Below, one piece after another: positions 24,501 to 35,710 of a stretch of DNA of 64,000 nucleotides. Both the position numbers and the translations under genes were made by a program. The notes below the pieces were generated by a model. The model was not told the DNA's origin. It was given only the letters and a program-made list of their open reading frames with translations, and ran no database searches. Numbering within the stretch: the first letter of the stretch is position 1; each line of letters opens with the position of its first letter. The stretch is from Cymodocea nodosa (taxonomy: Eukaryota > Streptophyta > Magnoliopsida > Alismatales > Cymodoceaceae): the NCBI GenBank assembly GCA_036874045.1, contig CM072336.1, forward strand, positions 25,991,501 to 26,055,500, read 5' to 3'.

Positions 24501-25000
24501 AAGGTGCGAAATCAACAAGAAATATAATACAATAATACAACGTGGGAGAGGGAAGAAGTTGTTATAAATACAATATTGTATCAAGAGTTGCAACTGCATC
24601 TATTATACTACTTTGATAAAGGCCAACCATCGTTATATAAGAAGCATAAATTATAGAATTTAAATTAATCTATGAAGAATTCGTAGAGGTATCATAGATA
24701 ATACAAAAAACCATAAAATTTCAAATAATCCATCCCCATCCATGTAAATCTATCCGTCACCTACAAAGAACAATACCACGGGCTCGAGTTTATGTGGTTG
24801 GGATTAGTGGAAAAAAAATAAATCTTACCCTAATAAACATATATCTCAAAGCAATAAAACATACATCTCAACGTAGAGTATCCAAAACATGCGGGTTAAT
24901 TACATCTGTCGGGTTAATATATGAAGTGTATATATTCAGGACAATAGATAAGTGGATATCCATTTACCCGATAAGAAACCCTCGTTTCGACGCCCTACCA
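21585..25000. other. DREPP 3' end and repeat-rich intergenic region
   Basis: The 3' UTR of the DREPP gene probably occupies the first 250-300 bases. A (GT)n/T-run tract lies at 21907-21934. At 22540-23100 the sequence cycles through degenerate ATCCGAATTC/GAATATCCGAAT units like those near 5.4-5.9 kb. At 23400-23690 two diverged copies of an ATCGATGAAA..GAGCTTATRTA block, like the LTR promoter motif at 16 kb, lie about 160 bases apart. A LINE fragment (listed separately) occupies about 23.8-24.3 kb. No gene is supported otherwise. Confidence 0.5.
23815..24330 (-). mobile_element. L1-type LINE fragment, C-terminal zf-RVT domain
   Basis: Minus-strand frames give SVLFWESKWLEPTLSEELLP (near 24085-24150). 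They then give WLAAVKDKLLSKQNLIKRGW and GNPMTICSLCHAC (near 23830-23950). This is the order of the zf-RVT region at the end of plant L1-type LINE ORF2, where RFWED.WL is followed by W.....L.TKDNL.RRGW.....C.LC. The two parts are in different frames, so the copy is broken. It lies between the DREPP and eL43 genes. Confidence 0.7.
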
Positions 25001-25015
25001 GTGCCACTATAAATA
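24976..25015 (+). promoter_or_regulatory. Telo-box and TATA box of the eL43 gene
   Basis: AAACCCT at 24976-24982 is the core of the telo-box common in plant ribosomal protein promoters. TATAAATA at 25008-25015 is a good TATA box 103 bases before the start codon. Pyrimidine-rich CATTCCTCTCGC just after it is a likely initiation region. Confidence 0.6.
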
Positions 25016-25117
25016 AGTGGCATTCCTCTCGCATCGTTTCGTTCCCTCGGCGGCGGCTGCGGATCTCCTCTGCTCTGCGGCATCTCCTCTGCGCTCTAGC
25101 ATCTCCTCTGCGTAGCC

Positions 25118-27426
25118 ATGGTAATCCATTTGTTGTTTTTCTATTTCCCGTGAGGATGTTCTCCATGCCTTTTCCTTTTCTTTTCTCTTTGTTTGCTATT
25201 GGAAATGTATTGTTTCGGTTGGTAGATTTCGAAATTTGTGTGGAGTAGATATGGGTGGGTTTGGAAGAGGAAGTGGTAATGTTGGCGAAGAAGTAGGCGA
25301 GGAGTTGGGAAAAGGAGGAAGGCCGGCGACATGAAGGGGAATGAAGAGAAGAAGGTAGACGGAGGGAGAGCCGACGGGGGTCTTGTGGAAGTTGAAGGCG
25401 GAGCTTGGGTCGTATTGGAAGTTAGGTAAGTAGTGAGAAGGAGAACTAGGGTTGGAGTGGTTGGGGAAGGATGAAGCGGGTGAGGGAAGAGAGAGCGTGC
25501 GTGCATAGCGATATATGATTGTAGATAAAGAGATTTTTCTGTTGGAGATGCTGGACAATGAACCTCCTTTTCTTAGTACCCGTAGATTGAAATGTTTTGA
25601 ATTGCTGGCACTATCGAGCCATTTTTACATGGATAGATTGTTTTAGACAATTCAGCTAAATTCCCGTGCTTCTAAGTTCCTTACTCTACTAGCGTTGGTG
25701 GTGATTCTAATAACTGTAGTCTCAGCTTTTCAGCTTGCATATTTGATAAGGGTCTTTCTTCTTATTTCGTTATATTAGGAAACCAATTTGCGTTATTGGT
25801 TTCTAACAGATCCAAAAGATGGGGCAGGCCGGACTCCGAAACTGGTTGTGCGACTAGTATCCCACTGAAAGAATATTTTTTTAATCAAACCAAACCAATG
25901 CCTTAACCACCTTGAATCAACCCATAATTTTTTTTTGTGGTTAGACCATGGTTTTTATGGAAAAGTTTTTTGGATAACACTTTTTCCTAAAAAATTGGTC
26001 ATATTTTTGGATCTTTCGATTTGGGCCTCATCAAAGGGAAAATACTAGCGATCCAACCTGATTGCCAGTGTCAAAATCTTGATATGTGTTTTTGGTGTAC
26101 TTTTGCCCAGTTTGGTTTTGCCCTTTGCTTTGTAGTTTCATTTTTTAATTTTCTTCTTTTGATCCTAACAATGTTAGCATGTAAGTTGTGTGGTTGGATG
26201 CAAGATTAGGAATCGTTTTCAGTTGTTCTCATTGTGTCCATCTACAATTTGAGAGATCGGTGAAAATCTTTTCAATTTTTCTTTATTTTCATATTATCTT
26301 GGATTGCAGATGCAAGTTCTTGCTTTAATTTAAGAAATTGTCTTTCACAGTTATAGTTGTTGTTATGATTGCTCTTCTCACGCACTTGATTCAATGCTAT
26401 ATCGACATTTGAAATGTCAAAACCACACACTCATGAAGAACCTTAACTTACAAGAGAAAGAGAGTGCATGATATAGTACTGAATTTTAATTTACCATTTA
26501 GTAGTAACGTTACTGAATTTAAGAGTGTTGGACAGTTCCAATATTCCTTTGTTATTCTAAAACCGTCGATAATATTTTTATTTTTGTACAGACAAAGCAC
26601 ACCAAGAAGGCCGGGATTGTTGGAAAATACGGTAATGAGATATTTAGCATAGACATGTGCGTGGTTTTCTGTATCGTTCAAATTTATATTTTTATGGGTG
26701 TTCCAGGTACCAGATATGGTGCAAGTTTGCGCAAGCAAATTAAGAAAATGGAAGTTTCTCAACATGCAAAATATTTCTGCGAGTTCTGCGGGAAGGTACA
26801 ACATTGTGCTTCTCTTTTTTCAAACTTGATACATCAGATACAAAACCCTTGTTTAATTTTACTGTGTATTTTAATTGTATGTTACGATTTTGAATGGATT
26901 CCTCACCTGCATAAGAACGCGAGTGGTATATTTGTATCAAGCAAAACATGATCAGTGAAAATGTTACATTAACTGATTAACATGTTACATTAAACTATGT
27001 AATCTGGTTATCTCAACATTTTATCCTGCAACGCAAATCTCGACTCTAACCCATCTCTTCTTTTGGTGCCGATCGTAATTAACACTCACTACGACGTACA
27101 TCTCCAATTAAAACGTTGAACATACATCTACTGTTCATCAGATTACTTATTTTCTCTCCCATTTTGTGCTCCGCCAGTATGCAGTAAAAAGGACAGCAGT
27201 TGGGATCTGGCGATGCAAGGACTGCGGCAAGGTCAAGGCTGGTGGTGCATACACGCTAAAGTAATTATTCTATTTCGTTTGTTGTCTAATGATATTCCTG
27301 TACCCGTAGTACCATCCAGATATTAAGTTGTTTTCTTATTCTCTTCTGATTTGTCTTTACAGCACTGCCAGTGCGGTCACTGTGAGGAGCACCATCCGTA
27401 GGTTGAGAGAGCAGATAGAAGGTTGA
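25118..27426 (+). CDS. RPL37A: 60S ribosomal protein L37a (eL43)
   Basis: Five coding exons, 25118-25120, 26592-26631, 26707-26795, 27178-27260 and 27363-27426, give 92 residues, the normal eL43 length. eL43 is a small zinc-binding protein of the cytosolic large ribosomal subunit. The translation includes [20 protein letters not shown], a CxxC pair in YFCEFCGK, a second in WRCKDCGK, and the ending [12 protein letters not shown]. The two CxxC pairs (about residues 39/42 and 57/60) form the zinc ribbon. The first coding exon is only the ATG, directly followed by the donor GTAATC; intron 1 is about 1.47 kb. All junctions are GT/AG and preserve frame. A telo-box and TATA box precede it. The protein looks complete and undamaged. 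Confidence 0.97.
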
Positions 27427-29600
27427 CCCAAGATTTTGTTGTTCTGTTGCTACCATTGTTGTTTCTGAACTTGCTTTTAGCTTCTTCAAAGATAGCGGCC
27501 TTTTTTGTCAAGTATTGGATATCTGATGACTTCTAATGCCACTTCTGATTAGCCTGCAACGTGTCATGATCGCTAATTTGGATGGCGCATTGTGTTCGTC
27601 TCGTATCTGACCTTTTTGCTTAGTTTTATAAATTTATTTCGACTTTCGTTCCAATTTATTTGGACCATATTTATTAGAAAGTGATGGTATTTTATTGTTT
27701 GTGATGTTAATTCTTGTGGGAGAGGGGGCAACACGGATTAGGCTTGTAAGGGGCAAATGTATGTTGTTCCTGCAACAATGGTATGCTTGTTATCACATTA
27801 TTACACTTGCCTTATAATGCCGAAAGCATTGGGTGTATCATGAAGATCAACGTCATAAATTTATCTATACGTCCACTTTTTGAAAGTTTAATGATATTTA
27901 TATTAATGTAAATGCAAGCAAAAAACAAAACTTATAAATACGTTAATCAATTCAATTTACTCAAAATCAACTTTTACACCAAAATAAGTTTACAATTGAA
28001 GGATCATAAGTTTGTTTTTGAAGATTAAAATAACCCTAGGTTAATTTCACAATAATGGAGACTCAAAAATGATATATTCAATTGTTTGATTTTGATGTTT
28101 TGTTATCTAATCTTCGTAAAAGATTTCAGAGTACAACATGAAAATGCTTTAATATCTTTTATAGATAATGAAGTTTTCAACTGATAATTAAAATAGTTAT
28201 GCATCATTTCAATATTTTACATGATATAATTCAAATTATTTTTCTCTAATGTATTTTTTTCTAATTATTGTAGCTTATTTTAAAAAAATTTCTAGCTATG
28301 CATCACCTTTAAAAATTGTTGCATTCCTCGTTGCAAGAGAATGAGAAAGAATACCACGTAGATACTAATACAAGATTGACATTTCCATGTCCAAATCTCT
28401 GTGACCAAAAAAAGGAGATTAAGTAGACAAGAACTTAACGAGATATGCATCATTTGATATGTACGTATATTATTTGTCTAATTAACTAAAAGAAAGATTA
28501 TGTAAACAAGAACCTAAGAAGGTATGCATCATTTGATATGCACATATATCATATAGGATGTTTTGTCTACTTAACCAAAACAGCATATTCAATTGGACAT
28601 ATATTATAGTATCGAACTACACAATATGCATATATATAGAAATTTAAATTTGAATACAAATAAAAGGAAGTGAAACGATCACACCTGAAACAAGAAGTAA
28701 ATCATAAGAACATGGCTGATCTATATTAATTTGATCATTTCCTTCCTTCAATCCCAAAGAATCTCCACTTGATGAGCTTTTCCTCTAAGCATTCTCTCAT
28801 TCATAGGTGAAGAAACTTTTAAACCAAGCCTACATTCCATAGGCGGAGAAGCCTTTACATGGTTCTCTAATCACACTCAATCAAGATTACAAGCTTTTGT
28901 GAAAAATTATTTAACACAATTCAGAAGAGACTTAACATGCACCATATGCTTTACACACTTCAAACAATTACAAGTACCACATCAAGGCACACAAATAGAT
29001 AAAATAACCTGTGTCATCAATCAAGAGTTCCGACTGTATAAAGTTTTCACCTTCATGAGATGTTTGATCGGCCATTTAAGTCTTCAACCTGCACAAATAA
29101 AAATTATTTTCTCGTTATGTGAAGTTTTTTTTTTTTTAATATTTACAACAACTTATTTTATCTAAATATTTTTCATCAGGAGCTTCTCTTACTATATAAC
29201 ATTTCAACAACTATTTTCAAGTTCAAAAATTATTTCTCTTAAAGTCAAATTAATCTGAAGAATCTCTTAAAGACTTGAAAATATAAGCAAAACATTTATC
29301 ATAATCTATTAAGAAAATTAAAAATAGAATCAAATCTCTGTTCCCAATGTATTAAGAATATTACATAACATTATTAAGAATATCACACAATATTATTAAA
29401 AAATTTAACAAGTATATTTTCTAAAAAGTCAGTAAATTAACATTCAAAAATTTAAATTTAATTATTTTCCAAATTATTTCAATTGTTTCTAAAAACATGA
29501 AAGTCTGTTTTACACCATATAATATTACATTTTATTTTTATTCAACGAAAACTACATAATAAATCTCTAACTCAAAGGAACTTACCTTATTTTCAAGACC
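27427..29600. other. Intergenic region with an 80-bp direct duplication
   Basis: After the eL43 3' UTR the sequence is AT-rich and non-coding. Two tandem copies of about 80 bases (about 28412-28490 and 28491-28575) share AAGAACTTAACG/AAGAACCTAAGA and ATATGCATCATTTGATATG. No exon was recognised; the open frame at 28899-29165 has no identifiable domain. Bases 29160-29600 are AT-rich and probably contain the 3' UTR of the adjacent leftward-transcribed NLR gene. Confidence 0.5.
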
Positions 29601-29631
29601 AATTCAAGCAAATGTCTGGTCTAGTAGAGCT

Positions 29632-32382
29632 TTATTTAAAATAAAACGGCTTATAAATTATATGTGGGATATGTTTGATCTTTGCCCAATCTTTTCCACC
29701 TTCTTGACAATTTTGAATAAGTTCTCTGTTCCCTGAAATATACAAACTTTGAATAGAACCATTATGTTGTATCCAATTAGGTAAATCATGCATCTTATTA
29801 TCATGTATCTTGACATATTTCAATGTGCTAACATTTTCAACTTCCTCTAAAGCAGAACATTCTGAAATTTCCAAGTTTTCAAGATTGTAGAGGTTTGAAA
29901 TTCTTTTCAAATAGGGCATGCCAATAATCTCCAATTTCTCAATGGATGAAACGTTTTCTATAGCTTTGATGCTGAAAGCTTGCCCTATTCTTAATCTAGT
30001 TAGACGGGGAAGAGATGATCCAGACGTCCAAGTTGGGAGCTTTCTTCCATAAAATCCATTGATGATAAGTTCTTCGAGGCACTGTGGCGGATAGAGTTGT
30101 TCGACCACCTGCTCAATTCTACTAATACTGTCCTCTGTTGGTTGATGCGTGATGTATATAATATTACAAGACAATACAAGAGTTCTAAGGTTAGTTATCT
30201 CTCTTAAAGCAGCAACATGAGTAGCACTTGTTGTGATCGACATTCTCTGTAACTTGACAATGTGAAGGTAGTGAAGCTTTGACAGATGTTTCAATTCAGT
30301 TATTGTACAACCAAATTCTTGCCTTTCAGGTACGTCTCTTGGACCCATCACAAATCCATCAAGTCTTCTAAGATCTGTTAATCTCTTTATCTCTTGAGGC
30401 ATGTAATCAAGTGAAGTGTTTCTAATAGAGAGATCTCTCAAATTAGTCAATGAGCTAATGCCTTTGGGAAGTTTAGAAAGAAATGTACAACCACTAACGT
30501 TCAACATTAGTAGATTACGGAGGCAACAAATAGATTCTGGCAGCTCTTTGAGAAATGTTGAAGAGATATTTAGAAACTTCAAGTGCACAAGTTTTGCTAT
30601 AGAACGAGGTAAGATTTGAATTCCTGTTTTACTTAAATCCAAAACACGTAGGTAAACTAGTCTGCTAAAGATATCATCGAATAAGTTCCCATGAACTTGA
30701 CTTCCACTGAGCAAAAGTGTCCTCAAACAACCCTGCTTCTTGATACCATGGGGAATCTTCACATTTTCTGTATTCATCATGGAAAGGTGTCGAGTCTGCA
30801 AATCTTTGGCATTTACCAACTGTGCATCTTCTGAGAGGCACTCATCTTTTGCTAAGAAACACGCAAGAGAACGAACAAGATCATGCATTTTAAAATACTC
30901 CATATCATAATCATTACTTAGTACCTGAAAAAGTCCTCTTTCAATCAACTCCCAGTAGTATTCTGTAGCTATGTGATCCATATCTGATTGCCCTGTCGCT
31001 TTGACGAAACCCTCTGCAATCCAAAGTTGTTTAATGTCAAATAGTCTTATCTCATAGTCCTCAGGAAACAGAGAGCAAAACACAAAACATTGCTTAAGTG
31101 GGGATGGCAGTTCCACATAGCTCAAGTACAAAGCATCCAGTACCCCCTCGGGAAGCTCTTTTGAGTTCCATATCTCATCAGCTATAATTCTCTCCCATTC
31201 TCTCTTGTTTCTAAGTCTCTTCCTCAAGACCCCTCCAATGGCCTTGACGGCCAATGGCAAGCCACGACATCTATTAATGATCCTCAGCCCTGTGCTCCTC
31301 AAGGTCTCCATATTTTCGTCTCTAGTTTCATCTTCGAACACAATTTTGCATAGCATCGACCAGCAATCCTTGTCAGACATAAGTCTCATTTTGTGATGAT
31401 GCATTGCACGCATCTGCCTTGCGATCTGCTCGTTTCTAGTTGTGACCAAGATCTTGCTACCAATACCAGTGGTGTTCAGCAATGGTCTTCGAAGGACATC
31501 CTCCCAGACCTGTACGTCCCACACGTCATCGAGCACTAGGAGGAACCTCTTCTCACTGATTGTCTCCTTAAGCTTTAGGTCGAGCTCAGTCTTCGTTTGG
31601 GCCTCACCACAAATACCTCCTACAGATCTGATGATCTGCTTAAGGAGATTAACTTGGGAAAAATTTTGGGAGACACAAACCCAAACCTTGACGTCAAAGT
31701 GCGCATCAATCTTATCACGATTGAACACCTTTTGAGCAAGGGTAGTCTTACCTATACCACCCATCCCAGTGATCACATCAACGGTCGCAGGTGTTCTAGC
31801 CACGTCGTTCACCTCCACCAACCACTTCACAAGTTGATCCACATCTTCGTCCATCCCAACAATATCAGATTCCAGAACCGAAGGCGATGTCTCCCTGTTA
31901 GAGAACCTCCTTGTCGCCCCTGTAACATCAACATTCTGATGAAAACCACCACCCAGCGGCGACGATGTCAACTGCAGCTCCAATCTCAACTTATGCATCT
32001 CTTCCAACCTTGCATTGATGCTACCAACCCTAACCCCCATCTCATGGCGGAACGGAATCCCAATGATGCAGGCCAACAAAGAAACGTAACACTGATGGTG
32101 GCCTTGGTGCATTGCCATCTTGGCCGCTTTCAATCGGCAATCGTCAACAAGGTCGTCGACGTCGTACACGACTTGCTTCAAGTCCACCAACCACCGACGT
32201 ACTGAAGCATCACGGAGCTGCTTGCCCTCAGCATCTTCGATGACTTCTTTTATGACTTCTAGCTTCCTTTCCAATTTCCTTAGCTCGGTTGTTACGCCAG
32301 ATAGCAGTCTAGCCTCGCTCTCGATCAAGGACAGCAGCTTCTCCACGAGTGTAGGGACAACGCTGCTCAACACCATCTCCAT
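29632..32382 (-). CDS. CC-NBS-LRR (CNL) disease-resistance protein, RGA type
   Basis: A single uninterrupted reading frame of 916 codons encodes a complete NLR immune receptor of the coiled-coil class. These are cytosolic ATP/ADP switches that trigger cell death on effector recognition. In order it has a coiled-coil Rx-type N terminus (about 1-150), with DVDDLVDD at 74-81 where the EDVID-type motif lies, and then the P-loop GMGGIGKTT (206-214). The NB-ARC motifs follow: VKVWVCVSQNF (231-241), LLVLDDVW (281-288), GSKILVTTR (308-316), GLPLAVKA (374-381) and CFVFCSLFPEDYEI (432-445). The MHD motif is KMHDLV (498-503). Leucine-rich repeats run from about 555 to 905. All key motifs are intact, so it may be functional. 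No intron or premature stop is present. A (TA)n tract lies about 70 bases upstream. The start at 32382 is the first Met and gives the usual MEMVLSSVVP beginning. Long plus-strand frames over this gene are shadows. Confidence 0.97.
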   Translation of the reverse strand: MEMVLSSVVPTLVEKLLSLIESEARLLSGVTTELRKLERKLEVIKEVIEDAEGKQLRDASVRRWLVDLKQVVYDVDDLVDDCRLKAAKMAMHQGHHQCYVSLLACIIGIPFRHEMGVRVGSINARLEEMHKLRLELQLTSSPLGGGFHQNVDVTGATRRFSNRETSPSVLESDIVGMDEDVDQLVKWLVEVNDVARTPATVDVITGMGGIGKTTLAQKVFNRDKIDAHFDVKVWVCVSQNFSQVNLLKQIIRSVGGICGEAQTKTELDLKLKETISEKRFLLVLDDVWDVQVWEDVLRRPLLNTTGIGSKILVTTRNEQIARQMRAMHHHKMRLMSDKDCWSMLCKIVFEDETRDENMETLRSTGLRIINRCRGLPLAVKAIGGVLRKRLRNKREWERIIADEIWNSKELPEGVLDALYLSYVELPSPLKQCFVFCSLFPEDYEIRLFDIKQLWIAEGFVKATGQSDMDHIATEYYWELIERGLFQVLSNDYDMEYFKMHDLVRSLACFLAKDECLSEDAQLVNAKDLQTRHLSMMNTENVKIPHGIKKQGCLRTLLLSGSQVHGNLFDDIFSRLVYLRVLDLSKTGIQILPRSIAKLVHLKFLNISSTFLKELPESICCLRNLLMLNVSGCTFLSKLPKGISSLTNLRDLSIRNTSLDYMPQEIKRLTDLRRLDGFVMGPRDVPERQEFGCTITELKHLSKLHYLHIVKLQRMSITTSATHVAALREITNLRTLVLSCNIIYITHQPTEDSISRIEQVVEQLYPPQCLEELIINGFYGRKLPTWTSGSSLPRLTRLRIGQAFSIKAIENVSSIEKLEIIGMPYLKRISNLYNLENLEISECSALEEVENVSTLKYVKIHDNKMHDLPNWIQHNGSIQSLYISGNRELIQNCQEGGKDWAKIKHIPHIIYKPFYFK

Positions 32383-32829
32383 TTTTCTCCTCTCTTCTCC
32401 AACCTCTTAGATTTCCAGAAGCGATGGTTGAGCACCCAAGCAGGGGACCAAGTGAATATATATATATATATATGTATATTATGTAATTCACTTATTCACC
32501 CCATACAATGGAATTAATATACGAAATTGCAAAAGCATAACCAAAGCGTGAAGGAAACAACAAGGAATAAATTATTACATGGTGTAGAATAAAATACACG
32601 TCGACAACCAAGCTATCGCTGGACGACTCCTCAAATAAACATCATGACTACAACTTGGCTATCAATTTATCGAATTTCTTTTTCTATTGTGGCTTAGCTA
32701 GAATATCAACAATTTGTTTTCCAGTAGAAATATATCATGTCTAACTGGATTCCGTCGCGAATAGAATAAAATAACAATTCTTGACATACATAGATTAAAA
32801 TATCAAATTCCAATTGACCTACATAATTT

Positions 32830-33305
32830 TAAGTGGGGGCATTTGAAATATAATTGAATTCGAAGAATTTTAAATATACAGAACGAAAGAATTTATATAG
32901 TCCGTCAACTCCACGTAATAGGATTATTATAGGTATTGAATTTGAAGGATTTTAATTAAAGATTAATGAATTCATAAATTTAATCATATTACATTACATT
33001 TGGGATGAGCTTTCCAACTCTAATCTTACCAAGACTTGGGACCGACGAACCAACGGTTGGTCGACTGTGTTTGATTTGAGTATAAACAGTCACCCTTACC
33101 CAACTAGTTTCAACTGGGGGTACATGAGATCAACTTCTTATAATTGAATATGAACATTCTTAAATATATATATATAAAAAAAGAATTCATGTGCATAACT
33201 CCACATGGTAAATTTATAGTTCACGTTCTTGTTGTTGATTTTGAGGGATTTTTATTACAAAAATAGTGAATCTAATAATTCAATCATACATGTTCCATTA
33301 CATTT
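32830..33305. repeat. Diverged tandem duplication upstream of the NLR gene
   Basis: Two segments, about 32832-33003 and 33112-33304, share an ordered set of phrases: GTGGGGGCATTTGA / GGGGGTACATGAGA, then TATAATTGAAT, AAAGAATT, AACTCCAC, GGATTTTAATTA / GGATTTTTATTA, and TTCAATCATA..TTACATTACATTT. They are about 280 bases apart and moderately diverged. They lie 450-920 bases upstream of the NLR start codon and may form part of its 5' region. Confidence 0.5.
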
Positions 33306-33309
33306 AAGG

Positions 33310-35700
33310 TTACAGCCAACAACCAATCAATCAAGCCAAGGGATATATGGGATTAGCGTTTTTTTTTTCTTTCTATTTTTTTAATAGAATAGGTGGCATA
33401 TCTTCCCTTTTATTGAAAAATAGCTACCGGCAGGCAATTTAGTGTGAGCAACTGAAGTACATTTTATATCGTGCTATATTGTAAGCGCCTCTCAATGAAT
33501 GTATTGATTTGCAATATTGATCATCAGTGACATGCATATACCGAAGTACGAATTCTACAATGCAATACTAAATGATCTCGATCCTATCTTACAGGTTTGA
33601 CATGGAGATGCTGTACGTACTCTTTTTGATAAATGATCATAGCTTGGGATCAACGTTTACATCACAAATTAAGGTGGGTAAGGTAATGGAATGGATCATT
33701 CATAAGTGGTAGAGTTCAATATGAAATAATTGAAGATTTTCATGCAACAACACTCAGATGCGTAGGCTGGTACCGTGCCTCAACAGCCCGGGGGAACCCA
33801 GGATGCCAACATTGCTGATAAATATTGTTCATTTGATCATCAAGAATAATGACTTGATCACTCGACTCGATATCAAAAGGAAAGGAAATCTTGATCTTTC
33901 CATGTACCTGAACGGAGAAGAAAAGGTTGGAACTTCCCTGCTCGTACGTATCTCAAGAACGTAAGTAATCTCCGTGATCAAAATCAACCTCAAGCCTCCA
34001 GTCTGCTACAACCCTCACATAAACAATAATGTTAGGGAGAGAAAAAGGGGCGTACTCGTATCGTAAACAATATACATCATAAAGAGCTGATATCAATGTT
34101 TTCATTCTGCTTCGGTGCAAGCGATCTTCGATATGTAGCTTTGGAACAATAATTTTCTTTTGTCAAACGTCGGACAGAAGAAACCCAAGATGGTCTTCCC
34201 AGTTGAGTGCCGAAAGTTCCTTCCAATTATCATTATTTTAGAGCTATTGATGAAAATGAAAAAAATGAATAGACCACAAAATTTGTCAACTGTTTTTAAT
34301 ATGAATTTCTTTATTCTAATCAAATAATCAACAAGATGAAACAATCTGCAATTTATCCATTAAGAAGTTTAAAGAAGCATCCAAAGAGGTTCATTTAACT
34401 GTACAAATTATTTTTTGTTTTTTATATTATAGACTTTTTTATTCTATTTCTTTCTAAAGACGGTTCTTTACATGGGAGGCCAAAATTTTAAAAAAAGAAG
34501 AAGCTATTTTACATTTAAGAATTGTACACCACTTTGCGAAGGCCGAAGGTTCATGTCGGACTTCACGTAAGGAATCCATCTTGTGTAGCTCCCCCAACTT
34601 GAGTTCATATGCCTACAAAAGACAGGGAAGCAATTACTTTCTTCTGTGTGATATTTCTTTTTGATTTCTTTGAAAGAAACGAGGGCTGCCAACTTTCTTT
34701 GAAAAATTGCAATATTTGCCAATTACATATTTGTTTAATTTCAGACCGAATATCCTAAACCCAGGGAAGCCACATTTTGTACAGGCTTATTCACCCCCAA
34801 CATCTTAATTCTCCCAAGGCCCATGCAATGATATGTGTGTTGGTCTCCAATTACAAATATTGATCAGAACATCAAAAAAAGTTCTGAAGACATCCATTGT
34901 TTTACTGACATTTGTACCTCCAGAAAGATCCAAAGCAAAGCTTCTCCACTAGGAAGAAGGTACAAGTGGAACAACCTAGAAGAACCCATATTGAAGGGTA
35001 GACACAATTATTTTGAAGCATAGTCATGCAAAATTTGGCAAGATGAATCATTCTTATCAAGCATGATTTTTGTGAGTACAGAAAATCACTCTTCCAGCTG
35101 AAAAAGTGAACCAAACAGTTTATTTTCCAAGCGGAAGGAAAAGAAATGGCAGTTTTGCCATTCCCCTTTGTACTAGAAACATCACCAATTGATAAGATTC
35201 GAAATAAAGCATTTCAAGAAAGACACAACAAAGTCATTTTCCTCAACCACTCTTCGTAATTTCAAGTAAACCACTTTCTATTTAAATGTATATATGTAAA
35301 GAGTAATCTCAACATTTTAAAGAAAATGCTTATTTCACATGTTGGATTTGCCAAACAAGACTGAAGATCTCTAAAATAAAATCTTTACAAGCAGCCTAAA
35401 AATGACATTTTATTGAAATATACGCTGAATAAAACGGTTCACTACAAACAAAGTTTTTAATTTCATGTTTTGATTCATTCTACAACAGTTTTGCAAGGTC
35501 AACAAGCATGTGGTTTGTTTTCACATACAGCAATTCCACCATCGTGGAAAGAACAATCATCTAATACAGAAAATATATGACTACGAAATATCTTTCAGAA
35601 TCCAGATGATGACTATAACACCAAACTATGGAAAACAAAACATTATCAGCAACAACAATAACATACCTTGGTCGGTAGTACACAGATGAATCAAATTATA
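33310..35700. other. Intergenic region between the NLR gene and RPC3; no supported gene
   Basis: The interval is AT-rich. A GC-richer short open frame at 33758-33964 (start MRRLVPCLNSPGEPRMP) has no recognisable domain. Frames near 34100-35110 are low-complexity and overlap on both strands. The right end, about 35400-35710, should contain the 3' UTR of RPC3, which is transcribed leftward. Confidence 0.4.
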
Positions 35701-35710
35701 TCTTGGAGAT

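Noticed and set aside
25141..25560. Minus-strand Pro/Ser-rich frames near the eL43 start
   Set aside because: They lie in eL43 intron 1 in purine-rich plus-strand DNA and have no domain or splice context.
31205..32410. Plus-strand open frames of up to 202 codons
   Set aside because: They are antisense shadows of the intact NLR coding sequence.
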